DNA of 64,000 nt from Apostichopus japonicus. Its lineage: Eukaryota; Echinodermata; Holothuroidea; Aspidochirotida; Stichopodidae. Location: NCBI RefSeq assembly GCF_037975245.1, contig NC_092575.1:7787001-7851000 (forward strand), in the 5' to 3' direction. Positions 25,570 to 37,561 of this stretch are shown here, piece after piece (the first letter of the stretch is position 1; each line of letters opens with the position of its first letter). The notes under the pieces were generated by a model. The model saw only the letters and a list, made by a program, of their open reading frames with translations. It searched no databases and was not told the origin of the DNA. Both the position numbers and the translations under genes were made by a program.

Positions 25570-25764
25570 TACTGGTGTGTGCTCATAAATTGGCTTTGTA
25601 TAACTGTCATTGAGAGCGTATTACACAAGTGTTATAATTGTACAGTGCACCCCTGGTGCTTTGAATCTGAAAAATTACACAGAATAACCACTCTTTATAG
25701 GCAAGCCAAGCCGTAAATAAGAAATGAATGTGTAGCAAGTATTATGACAGATATATAGTAAATA

Positions 25765-25815
25765 AGTAAACCGGTCGTGGAGTGGAATTATTCCGATGTG
25801 CTATTAACTATTTTA
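25765..25815 (+). repeat. Penelope-like terminal fragment (ACCGGTCGTGGAGTGGAA)
   Basis: Shares the block following the hammerhead core at 23964-24000 and, reversed, at 25445-25475 (CCGGTCGTG-AGTGGAATT...CTGGTGTG). It marks a third fragment of the same terminal module. Confidence 0.5.
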
Positions 25816-25894
25816 TAGAGAAGAGTGTCCGCGTGGCAGTGAAGTCAAAGCGACTTATATTGATTTCTGCTGGATATAGCAGAAGAAGGAAAAT

Positions 25895-25931
25895 CGGATT
25901 ATTTTAATCCGTGTCGGATTATTTTAATCCG
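25895..25931. repeat. Twin 17-nt hairpins
   Basis: CGGATTATTTTAATCCG occurs at 25895-25911 and 25915-25931. Each copy is a perfect 7-bp stem with a 3-nt loop. Confidence 0.7.
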
Positions 25932-25946
25932 ATTCCGTCGTAACTT

Positions 25947-26311
25947 CAAAGGAATTGTTTTTGGCTAATCTGGGGACGGCAGATCGTTTCTGATGTTTAA
26001 ACCGAATGGTGCCGTGGTCTTTAGGTTTAGTTCCCAGAAATTTTCTTTTCCTTTCCTAGATTTATCTGTCCAAGAATCGTTCTGGTCAATGGCAATAACA
26101 CGCAAATTCTGAATTGAATGATTTGGGAAATTGAAGTGATTTGCAACAGGTTGGTTGATCCCTTTTTGTTTTGATCGCCGATATAAGTTGAGTCATTCTC
26201 ATTCTAAGAGTGTGTTTGTACTCTCAAACATATTGTAAGTTGCAAATATTGCAGTATAGATGAGGTAAATTACAGTATTTTTTGATAGGCAGTTTATTTT
26301 ATGCCGAATTT

Positions 26312-26316
<5 letters not shown>
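25947..26316 (-). pseudogene. Penelope-like retroelement 3' end, decayed GIY-YIG endonuclease region (copy 2)
   Basis: A second copy of the segment at 23296-23640. It retains YCNICNLQYV, then a stop where the family has GE; a frameshift; ANHFNFPNHSIQNLRVIAID; and KENFWELNLKTTAPFGLN followed by a natural stop. Better preserved than copy 1 but not functional. It abuts (TA)n. Confidence 0.65.

Positions 26317-26379
<63 letters not shown>
26313..26379. repeat. (TA)n microsatellite between Penelope-like and SINE fragments
   Basis: Pure TA run joining the decayed GIY-YIG copy 2 to the leader-only SINE. Confidence 0.95.
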
Positions 26380-26381
<2 letters not shown>

Positions 26382-26515
26382 AGAGGTGCGAAACCGGTTA
26401 GAAAGGTCGTAATTCCAATGCAGGCGTTTGTCACCTGTATCGAACAAAACTAGTTCTGTTTTGGTGACATATTTGCCTTACTCTATAGAGATCAAACATG
26501 ATGCTAACCAACTAG
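26380..26515 (-). mobile_element. SINE family B, leader-only copy
   Basis: Repeats the leader half of 26612-26890 (AGAACTAGTTTTGTTCGATA, ACCGGTTTCGCACCTCTGGA) and stops at (TA)n 26313-26379, lacking the A/B-box unit. Confidence 0.7.
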
Positions 26516-26611
26516 AAATCATTTGTGATTCCTAAAGCCGGATCTCGAAAGAGATACTTTGAACAGGCTCTGGTTAATGAAATGGAAGTAAACGACAAAG
26601 GCAAATGAATA

Positions 26612-26890
26612 TATATATATATAAAATTGAAATTGTAATGAATAAGAAAATCCAGAAAAAAAGTAATAAAACGCCCAGCCTCCACAGAGATTCGAACATG
26701 GGCCTCCCGCTTTATATGTTGACACCCTTACCACTATGCTATGGACGCTGATTGTATGTCCAGAGGTTCGAAACCGGTAAGGAAGATCGTAATTCCACTG
26801 TAGGCGTTTGTCACCTGTATCGAACAATACTAGTTCTGATTTTGTGACATATTTGCCTTACTATAGAGATCAAACATGATGCTAACCAAC
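26612..26890 (-). mobile_element. tRNA-derived SINE (family B), full copy
   Basis: Minus strand: GTTGGTTAGCATCATGTTTG leader, GGTTTCGAACCTCTGGACAT, A box TAGTGGTAAGGGTG, B box TGTTCGAATCT, body ending TTACAATTTCAATTTTA and (TA)n. Confidence 0.75.
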
Positions 26891-26901
26891 TCTATCTTTA
26901 T

Positions 26902-26941
<40 letters not shown>

Positions 26942-27738
26942 TAATTTATCGTTAATGAAACAACATTTTTGCAATATTTTTTACTATTGCTGTACCATTA
27001 CGTTATTTAAGTGACTTCATAATGATTACTTTAGTTAAAACAATAATTTTGTTATGCTACTGACCGATAAAAATCTTTACTTTCAGTTCCGGTTATAATT
27101 CTTTATACTACGTCTCATATTTGAGAAAAGAATCTTTAAACATTCGAGGTTCATCAGTTAAATTGACTAGTCTAATACACATTCCATTAAATCACTTCCT
27201 CAGATGTAAGCTGCAACTCAATGAGAAAATATGAGAAGTTTATGGTCTCAAAAGACATTTTTTGTAATGTATTACAAATGTATCAAGGACAAATAGTGTT
27301 GAAGGTCATACACGGATGCTCTGTTGCTTAAATCACGAAGTTAAAATCACATGTTTTACTTGAGTTATTAGGATTTCAAAACAACAACACCGACGTCGAC
27401 GACAGCAAAAATATGATTTACATTATAAGGGTCTCACTTAGTTGCTAAGGAGCCGACGCCATCAATAATTTAGCCTAGAAGGAATAAAATTTAAATAAAT
27501 TAAAATTTATAGATATTAAAATATATAACAAATTTTAAAGTTGAATATCACCGGGCCCGCAAAGTCGGATATACTGGTGTCATTTTAAACCTTAACTAAA
27601 GAAATGTAGTTAATAAGTAGAATGAAAGAAGGGATAACACCATTTTGCATCTAAACCCTCTTACCCAAACAAAGGTTTAATCAAAGTGAGAGGAACACGC
27701 CCCTCCTTTCACCCTTTCCCCTCTTCCACCTTTTAGAC

Positions 27739-28115
27739 CAGGGTTTCCCTAACTTTACACCCCCCACGAACCCCCTGTGTATGTCAGAGTTGTCCACAAA
27801 CCCCCAACTTTTCGCGACACGATCTGAGTCATAATTATACTATTATGCGCATAACAGTGCTTTTGTAAAAGATCAAGTTCGTAGTGTAATAATGTAATGA
27901 AAACGCACGGTACGGTACTACTATGGCAACATATGCGTATGGAACGCGAAAAGAGTTTGTCGATAGGTACGACTTTTGTACATTACTAAATTACATAATA
28001 TATCAGATTTTAGTTCAACAAAAAGTACTCCGGTTTTGACTTTCAGAAACGTCTCACGAACCCCCTGGGATGGACTCACGCAACCCCTGAGGGGTCATGC
28101 AGTTAGGGAACTCCA
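27739..28115. mobile_element. hAT-type MITE, family CAGGGGTTCCCTAACT, second copy
   Basis: The left end CAGGGTTTCCCTAACT is intact and the interior matches 49397-49771. The right end is worn (AGTTAGGGAACTCCA) and the target duplication is only approximate (TTTTAGAC against CTTTAGCA). Confidence 0.72.
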
Positions 28116-28329
28116 CTTTAGCAACAACGTCATATCAAATAGAATCTATATCCAAGAAAAACAACAAATATTTATATAAAGAATACACGGAGGATAAAAG
28201 AGTATGTGAAGATACATTTATGATATGATACCTACCAAACAGAATCCAGTTTTTTTTTCTTGATATTTTTTTTTGTAGGAGAAAGTATCTTACATGTGAA
28301 AATTATTATGGTTGGGATTTGCTTCTCAT

Positions 28330-28724
28330 TTAAGTGTTGGCGTCAGTCCCATAAATTACACGAACGTTCTGAGCTACTCTAGTGGTGTTGGTAACTGATC
28401 CAAGAAACGGTGTGACCGATTTACGCTTTACACCCAAGGATTTCATTACGCCATATCTGAACGGTTTGTGCTTAAATGTATAAATGAATGGATTGATACA
28501 AGAATTGCAAAGAGCTAGCATCACGGAGAAGTGATAATACCAGCGAGTAAAGTCAATTGGCACTCCGAGACTATAGAGAAAGAATATGATTTGGTTTGGC
28601 GCCCAGCAGACGGCAAACGTCACGACTACTACTAATAACGTCTTTTCTAGGTCCTGAGCAGTCTTAAGCTTCCATGAGCTGCGGGTTGGATTTTGCTGGG
28701 ATTGTCCACTCTCTACAGTTCTAT
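28330..28724 (-). CDS. Class A GPCR gene 2, terminal coding exon (TM6, TM7, C-tail)
   Basis: An acceptor (polypyrimidine tract then AAACAG, AG at 28726-28725) opens an exon whose first two bases complete the codon left by the exon ending at 39021 (G + AT = Asp). It encodes the end of intracellular loop 3, TM6 with CWAP (the conserved CWxP), TM7 with NSCINPFIY (the NPxxY motif), an amphipathic helix-8 segment (KHKPFRYGVM) and a short Ser/Thr-rich tail, ending at a stop at 28330-28332. The intron to exon 1 is 10,296 bp and full of repeats. Pairing with 39021-39708 rests on strand, order, phase and complementary TM content. A separate receptor with a lost first exon is the alternative, but less likely. 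Confidence 0.88.
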
Positions 28725-29324
28725 CTGTTTGGGGAAAAGAAAACAAAAATAGTTCACTAAATGTAAAACTCAAGTATTAACTACTGAATGATTTACACCG
28801 TATAATGTCTGATAAATAATAAAAAATGAAAAAATAAAATAAAATAAACGAGCACGAACAGGGATTATACACGACCGATACAGATTACGTGAATATGTAA
28901 TTTTTAATCTAAAGAAGAAATCGACCTTAACCTTCCGATGTATGGAACGCCGAAAAGGACACCACAAATGATGATCATACAGAGGTTTTAAAATGATGTA
29001 CTAAATGTACACGGTGGTGTCCTAAGTGCGTCCTAATAAATCTGGTAATTTAATTTCACACATGAACGTGTACTAAACTACATCACCCTGTTGATAATGT
29101 AGGATGTACATGTACATGTAAATGGGTATGATGACGTGTTGGTTGGTTGGAGATGAATGATGATCGTGTTCACCTCACTTAAGTCACTTTAGTCATGAAT
29201 GAGTTTTCTCCTGCTAATTATTTTTATCTATTTCCTTTCTCCTTCTCTGTTTTCTTCTTAAAGTCGTATAACAATGCCATCATTTTCTTGTGTTTATTGT
29301 GTAAATTTATGTAAATTTATCTAA

Positions 29325-29805
29325 AGGCAGGGGGCAAATTGCATCGACCCGACTACATGCGACCCGACGCGACTCTGCCGACTACTCGTCGGGAATGAGT
29401 TGAAGAGAGTCGTGGCCACCTAGTCGCGTCGACTTCGGATCGTAGGTTAGCCGCACACTAGCCAGAACCAGACGCGACCCAACAGTTTATTCTCCTGCTC
29501 ATCAGTCCACACGGGGATCAGCCATTTGACTTTCTGCATCCGTCACATGATTTCACGACGCTTCCTCGTTGGCTATTAATTAAAATCGGATCGCATTAGG
29601 GTCGGGGATAGCCGCAAGCTGCAGCAACCTGACTCAACTGTGACGTCGACCGACGCCACGGCGAATATCAGACATGTTTGATATGCCCGATTTGGTCACG
29701 ACAAGAACCGACTGTCGGAATCGTACCGACCCGACTGCGACCCGACGGAAGTTTGGTCTTAGTCGCGTCGGGTCGCAGTCGCGTCGGTGCAATTTGCGCC
29801 TGCCT
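29325..29805. mobile_element. PIF/Harbinger-like MITE, 481 bp, within GPCR gene 2 intron
   Basis: Imperfect inverted repeats of about 45 bp, starting AGGCAGGGGGCAAATTGC and rich in CGACCCGACGCGACT, are flanked by a TAA/TAA 3-bp duplication. A TWA 3-bp duplication is typical of PIF/Harbinger. The element is far more GC-rich than its surroundings and has no coding capacity. Confidence 0.7.
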
Positions 29806-30773
29806 TAACACATCTATGAGGATATGGATATGGAGGATGTTTAGATTATAAAGGGGTTAGCTTGGAAGAAGATGGGAGTTAGAGGTGAAACTCCCCCGGA
29901 GGTACATATATACCTCTTCGTGGTTTTTCCAGTTTAAAGATTTGCCCCTTCCGTTCCTCGTGGTTACATTCAAATTGCGGCAAGACTTCCAGTGCCCATC
30001 GCGTACGCTATACATCGCCCAATGTCATAAGACGGCCATAGTTTAGTGTCGAAGTATGCCGGGACCCCTATATAAATGTGGGGAGGGGGGGAGGTGCACT
30101 CACGGTGCACATATACTCTTTGGTTTAATTTAAAAATTACAAGTACAATAAGAAACTTCTAGAGGGAATCATGTGTGGATATTTTTTGTTTTTATATTTT
30201 ACTTTGGACAATAAAGAAATGTCAGTCTACCTTATATACGTACTAATTCGGCAAATGCCAAATGAAGTACTTGATAGAGACGATTTTGGACATATCCTTT
30301 CAAAATCACATTATCGTTTAGTTTTACTTTTGTGAAACTCATCAAGTGGCTTGTTATAGCACACTTCAAGTTTCTTTTACTTTCCGTTGCTATGGTAAAA
30401 ACATGAAGTTTCCGAAAACTTGTCATACTTGATATACTGCGTCATAATAGGCCCCTTGACTACCTATAGAAAGTATACTCGCGGGAAAGAGTACAAAGGA
30501 GTTTTATCATATAACGAGGGCTGCATGAAAGAGGGCGGAAATGCTTGACAGAATTTTATTGGGGTCGTGTATCCAATTAAAAAAAATAGATTGGAAAATT
30601 TATAAGCGGTAGTTGTCACAGAGAGAACTCTCCACAAGGAAGAGAAGTGATTGATGGGAACATGGAGGAGAACGAGATGAACAAAGGTCGCATTTATAGA
30701 ACAATAACTGGAGACCTCAAATAAATGTCTTAAAATGCAGACAGTAAGGTGAATTAAATGTATAATAAACAGA

Positions 30774-31975
30774 GAACTCTACAAGGTAGAATACCACAAC
30801 GACTTGAGTCTTGTCATAATTTAACATTAGCATAAATCTTAAACTATAGTTTAGGCCTTTAATAAAAGGTGAGTCGAACTCTACAAGGCAGAACCCCACA
30901 AAGACTTTTAGTTTGTTATAAGCAACCTTATCATAAGCCTTAAACTTTTTAGGCTTATAATAAAGAGTGAGTCGAACTCTACAAAGCAGAATACCACTAG
31001 ACTTTTAGTCTGTTATAAGCAACCTTATCATAAACCATAAACTTTCTAGGCTTATAATAAAGAGTGAGTCGAACTCTTCAAGGCAGAAATACCACAAAGA
31101 CTTTTAGTTTGTTATAAGCAACCTTATCATAAACCATAAACTTGATAGGCTTATAATAAAGAGTGAGTCGAACTCTTCAAGGCAGAAATACCACAAAGAC
31201 TTTTAGTTTGTTATAAGCTACCTTATCGTAAACCTTAAACGTTATAGGCTTATAATAAAGAGTGAGTCGAACTCTACAAGGCAGAATACCACAAAGACTT
31301 TTAGTTTGTTAAAAGCAACCTTAGCATAAACCTTAAACTTTATAGGCCTACAGTAAAGAGTGACTACTAGAACTCTTCAAGGCAGAAATACCACAAAGAC
31401 TTTTAGTTTGTTATAAGCAACCTTATCATATACCTTAAACTTTTTAGGCTTATAATAAAGAGCGAGTCGAACTCTACAAAGCAGAATACCACTAGAATTT
31501 TAGTTTGTTATAAGCAACCTTATCATAAACCTTAAACTATTTAGGCTTATAATAAATAGCTAGTCGAACTCTATAAAGCAGAATACCACTAGACTTTTAG
31601 TTTGTTATAGCTACCTCATCATAAACCTTAAACTTTATAGGCTAATAATAAAGAGTGAGTCGAACTCTTCAAGGCAGAATACCACAAAGACTTTTAGTTG
31701 GTATAAGCAACCTTAGCATAAACCTTAAACTCTATAGTCCTACAGTAAAGAGTGACTACTAGAACTCTACAAGGCAGAAATACCACAAAGACTTTTAGTT
31801 TGTTATAAGCAACCTTACCATAAACCTTAAACTTTATAGGCTTATAATAAAGAGTGAGTCGAACTCTACAAGGCAGAATACCACAGATACTTTAAGTTTG
31901 TTATAAGCAACCTTAGCATGAACATTAAACTGTATAGGCTTATAATCAGTAGTGACTCTAGTAGAACTCTACAAT
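30774..31975. repeat. ~98-bp minisatellite, about 12 copies, in GPCR gene 2 intron
   Basis: Each unit runs GTCGAACTCTACAAGGCAGA ... GACTTTTAGTTTGTTATAAG ... CTTAAACTTTATAGGCTTAT. Copies differ by scattered changes and variants such as TACTAGAACTC recur. Confidence 0.92.
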
Positions 31976-32648
31976 TCAATTTTAAATTCCACCAAGCCAA
32001 AACCACGTCACACATCATGCCGGAACAAATAAGTATTACCGTCAAAGATGCACTTATGTAGATCTATATTTGAAGGTTAATAATACTGAACGGAATAAAT
32101 TGTTTCCTTGTTATTCTCATGCATTGGTACAAACCATGACATTACGCAACTGACGTAACCTGTACTGAATACTATAAGCCCTGTATACTCGGTAGACCAA
32201 TTACAATGAAAGTATCTTCAAATTAATCGCCCGTTAATGATCACATTTTTCTTTTCTTAGTAATTTCAAGGACGAATAAGTCACGCAATATCCGAACTGA
32301 AAGCTTCTTATTTGAAATGTATGGCTTTCCATATGTTTTCAGATATTTGTAATATTTACGGGATTTTTTACACATACCGAAAGGTTGCGTGCAATATGTA
32401 TATAATAACCACTGATATAACGGCGTCTTGTCTTAATAATTTATTTGATGCGGTATATCAAAATTGCAATCTGTACATGCAGTATTTTGCAGCCTATATA
32501 GTCACACAAATGCAGCAACGTGTATACCAGGAGATATATAACTAGTATATCGGTACAACAAAGTTGACTTTTGTCCTCTTTTCAAATTTCGGAATTATTA
32601 TTCTTGTCCAAGTTGGAACATTTAACTGGTAATTACCCTTCACAGTAA

Positions 32649-33560
32649 TTGACGTCCGTCCGTCCGTCCATTCCGTCCGTCCGTCAATCGATCCATAATA
32701 TCCAACCATCCATCCCATCCATCCATCCCATCCATCCATCCATTCATCCATCCATCCATCCATCCATCCATCCATCCATCCATCCATCCATCCATCCATC
32801 CATCCATCCATCCATCCATCCATCCATCCATCCATCCATCCATCCATCCATCCATCCATCCATCCATCCATCCATCCATCCATCCATCCATCCATCCATC
32901 CATCCATCCATCCATCCATCCATCCATCCATCCATCCATCCATCCATCCATCCATCCATCCATCCATCCATCCATCCATCCATCCATCCATCCATCCATC
33001 CATCCATCCATCCATCCATCCATCCATCCATCCATCCATCCATCCATCCATCCCGTCCGTCCGTCCGTCCGTCCGTCCGTCCGTCCGTCCGTCCGTCCGT
33101 CCGTCCGTCCGTCCGTCCGTCCGTCCATCCATCCATTCCGTCCGTCCGTCAATCGATCCATAATATCCAACCATCCATCCCATCCATTCATCCATTCATC
33201 CATCCATCCATCCCATCCACCCATCCATTCCGTCAGTCCATCCATCCATCCCATCCATCCATCCATCCATCCAATCCATCCCATCCATCCATCCATCCGT
33301 CCGTCCGTCCGTCCGTCCATCCATCCATTCGTCCATCCATTCATCCTTCCATCCATCCATCTATTCCGTCCGTCCGCCAATCGATCCATAATATCCAACC
33401 ATCCATCCCATCCATCCATCCCATCCATTCATCCATCCATCCGTCCGTCCGTCCGTCCATCCATCCATCCGTCCATCCATCCATCCATCCATCCATCCAT
33501 CCATCCATCCATCCATTGCGTCCGTCCGTCAATCGGTCCATAAAATCCATCCATCCATGT
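32649..33560. repeat. Composite (ATCC)n/(CCGT)n array, ~0.9 kb, in GPCR gene 2 intron
   Basis: A long (ATCC)n block (about 32745-33052) and a (CCGT)n block (33053-33124) are punctuated by an anchor CAATCGATCCATAATATCCA at about 32684, 33149 and 33377, and a variant near 33528. Frames on both strands (PSIH, MDGW) are compositional. Confidence 0.93.
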
Positions 33561-34376
33561 TCTGGAGTAACTTGTCGGCAATGTTTGTGTATGTTTGGAT
33601 GGATGTAGAAAATATATTGCTATTGATGAGTGGGTGTATTCTGACGTACCTTTCGTTATATTTCATAATTCAAAACTTGAAGCAGAAAACTTGAATTGTT
33701 GTGAAATAGTTCTCTCTTTAATAATTAAATCCATTATTATGACTAATTGATATATGCACGTATCATATCGATACATCTACTCTCTTATTCATAATTATAT
33801 GTCGTGAGTTAATGAATGGCCTAAACTCTCGTTGACGGACAAGAATACCAACGTTCATATGTTTATAGTTATTCACCGTCACAGTCCCGTCACTTCATCA
33901 AACTATAATATAAGAGCCGTCTTTATTTACGGGAGCTGGGGTTTCTGGGGCATTTCATGAAGGAATGCTTCCTAATATGACATGAAAAAAACAAAAATAT
34001 CATTATTTGAGGTTATATATAGACATCTTTATTGTGGCAAAATGTAGGGCACCAAGTATAGAGTAATACAAATGAAAAACACGCAAACATACACCCACAC
34101 ATATAGCTGTCGCAAGCATGATTGTACATGTAATGTAATGCAGATGATGGGCCACACAAATCGGCGTTCTATAGAGTTAATGCATTTCATGAACATGCGG
34201 TTGTAAATAAAATCTTTTCATTTTGACCGTCTGTACTTTACATTGATGATAAGAGCGGGATTTACCATTTTCCCCATCGTGTGCCACGATCCGCAATTAT
34301 AGAACCTTGTATTATACCGATCTCCATAGGCCATGACTGCCGCTGTAGTTTATCTTCTCACTTACTACGGTCTTGT

Positions 34377-34538
34377 CATCATTAAGCGGTCTTTACATCA
34401 TTAAGCGGTCTTTACATCATTAAGCGGTCTTTACATCATTAAGCGGTCTCTACATCATTAAGCGGTCTCTACATCATTAAGCGGTTTGTACATCATTAAG
34501 CGGGCTTTACATCATTAAGCGGGCTTTACATCATTAAA
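34377..34538. repeat. 20-bp tandem repeat (CATCATTAAGCGGTCTTTAC), ~8 copies
   Basis: Near-perfect units with GGTCTT, GGTCTC, GGTTTG and GGGCTT variants ordered along the array. Inside the intron of GPCR gene 2. Confidence 0.93.
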
Positions 34539-35099
34539 TGCGAGGGACATCTTCATTGTTATTCCAAATGTTGCAAGATCTGCTTTTAGAAGAAATGAAG
34601 ATGGGTGTGCGGAAGAGCGAGGACTAACCGAATCCTCGGTTGCCATGACAATAGGTATATATAAATCAGATTAATATGCGTATGGATTACTTTGCTACTT
34701 TACTGTGAGACGGTGGTTCAGAGAAGGTTCAAATTAATGAGCACATGTTTTTCTTAATTGTTTTTAAATTATATTTTTCATTTTCAATGAGGTATCGTAA
34801 TATACAGGGAACGCAAACTGATATTTCGGTCGGCTTCTGTCCATGTTCAGTTCAATAATGAATCGAATCACCACAATTTATAGAAACAGCTTACAAGATC
34901 CGTTAATCTGCGGCTTCTTTAGGGAAAGACGAAATGAATAATAAATTATAAATGTGTGCAACCCTCCACCCCATGTCCCTGTTTAATCCGTACGCCGTGA
35001 CTGTGCGTTTGAAGTGTTTTTTTTTTTTACTCAAACATTTTGCTCTCCCGGATTTTAGAGAAACCAGTCTCCTAACTAACAGATTTCTATCATAGAAAC

Positions 35100-37423
35100 A
35101 ACGTACATCGCAATCAATGCGAACAGAAAATGATACCATTTATTTCCCGTTTGTGAACTTGCGTGATTGTTACGTCTCTTTAGACTTCTTTCGTAATTCG
35201 TAGAACAATAAATTCATAATATACAAACTGACATATAGGCGCGCACCGCGTGAATTAAACTCACGTACAACGGATGTATGAATGGTGAGGAAATACACGA
35301 GATGTAGAAAGTTCTTCAAACACAAAAATGGATTATCATTCAGATTGTACTTTAATCAGATATAATTTACGATTCCGAATATTTTATTCGTATTTTAGGA
35401 GCAGAAAACTGTGCTTCGGTCACCTATATCGCAGGGAAAATCTCTTAATTTGAGATTTTAATGTGATAGCTGATGAATGAAACCGATCAAATCAAAACAA
35501 AAAACTGATTTCACAGTTTTTTTCCCCTTAGTTTCAAGACTCTTGTATTGATGTACTCGCGTGATGAAGGTCGAGATTTTCAGCACAACAAGTTATAAGT
35601 GAAGTATTCTTTCAAGGGCTTATACATCTTTTAAATCTGGATAAGGTCACGTATGTTTGTAAAACAATAAACTGTTTGCACCGCAGTTAAGATATATACT
35701 TCGTTTTACATGACGTTAATTTGATGGAAAGAAAACTCTGAATTTGATCGATTTATCGATGTGAAGGATTACTTAAGCACTTTGAAATATGTGAATGTTG
35801 TCAAATTTAGCAATGTTTGGAATGTTTGTCATTTTCTTCCAAAGATTATATGATTGTTGCTTTATTTGACGTCACTGTTTCAATATCCTTTTTTCTCACC
35901 CCCAACCTCACGCCCCCCCCCCCCCCCATTTGTAACCGGTAATTCGAAATTAGTTTTAGCTATACTTACAGACGCGAACAAGAATTATAGGCCAAAAAGA
36001 GTTGACCAACTGAGACATTACATTATTGTTGTTTGCGAGTACAGGCCTAAATGCTTGGCATATTGGCTCCACTCTCTGGCTCAGAATTTGACGTTTTTTG
36101 ACAGACCACGAGCTGTTTCTGGAATATTAGGACGATAGGGACAAAATGGAATTGTTACCCCTAAAAAAATGTACCTCTGATTTTACATTGTTTTTTTTTC
36201 AAATCTTACTGCCCAGTAACTGGTTGTAAAAGTTTATACCGTTGTTGTAACGAAGTCATGTTGCTAGCTACAACATTGTTCGCACTGTAACTTATCTCGT
36301 AATAAAACTGTTTCCATGCATGCTCATTGTGAGGCAGTGTATATAGCTTACAGAGGTTTCATGCTGGCCAGTCAAAGCTTCTAATTTTAATTCATTGATA
36401 TCACATTCCACATTTCCATAAAGCTTTGCATGGATGTTGCGTAACGTTGGAAATGTTTCAAGTCCGTGTTTTATTCTGTCTAAATCATGTAATATCCACA
36501 CACATTATCCTTCAGATTATATATTAAAACAACAAAGAATAGATGTCAACTACAATTAAACATTTTGTAGGTATAAATCCCCCTCCCCCTCCACCCTTCC
36601 CCTCCCCCTCTCTCTCTTCTCCTCTCCCTCTCCCAAACACTGACCTCTAGGGGTCAGTGCTCCCACACCATACAGCAGAATTCAATCGACCAGACACACC
36701 AGAGAGGGCGGCAAGAGAGGGGAATGGTTGTATAAACCATATCGGGATATACAGAAATGGTTGTCAAATCGAATGTAAAAACAGCTCCATATTTGGCTTC
36801 GATTGATATCCTTACTCATGGCTTATAGCAATTTGTCCCGAAACAATTATCAGATTTCCGTGTCCAACTGTATAACAATGAAGAAGATGAAGACAAGACG
36901 ACCCGTAAAATCAATACAGTCCCTCTGGACTTTTGATGTCATAAATAACCTTTTTATTTCTTGTTTTTTTTTTTTTGTTGGTTTTTTGTTTACAGCAACT
37001 GCATGCAGGGGCGATCATGACCCTGCATATTGACATCAGCCATAGGCAGACTCATTAGGTTCAATCAGTCACTCATACATGCAAATATCTGTCCAGAAAT
37101 GTACTTTTTGAGGTCTGTTTTCATTTTACCTTTCTTCTTTAAAGGAAAATTTAGAGATTTGAATACGGCATCACCCGGAGAGGTTCAACAGATTAAAATA
37201 GGTACAAACAGTTTTCAAATTTCCCGTTAAAGCACGTATCAATTATCAAGAAGTGCAGATGCATACGCTGAGACTCTATAGTACGGTAGGAAATTTTCAC
37301 TGCGTCAAGTTATTTATGATGGACAATGACCGTTCGTCGTCCAATAAAATTATGACGTCATTAGCAGTGAGTGTTCGGAATTCTCGAATACGGGAACTGT
37401 CTGCATGCATTGATAGTCGATTC

Positions 37424-37484
<61 letters not shown>

Positions 37485-37485
37485 G

Positions 37486-37561
<76 letters not shown>

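Noticed and set aside
32542-33608. Long frames encoding MDGW repeats (minus) and PSIH repeats (plus)
   Set aside because: Both strands of an (ATCC)n/(CCGT)n array are open; composition alone explains them.
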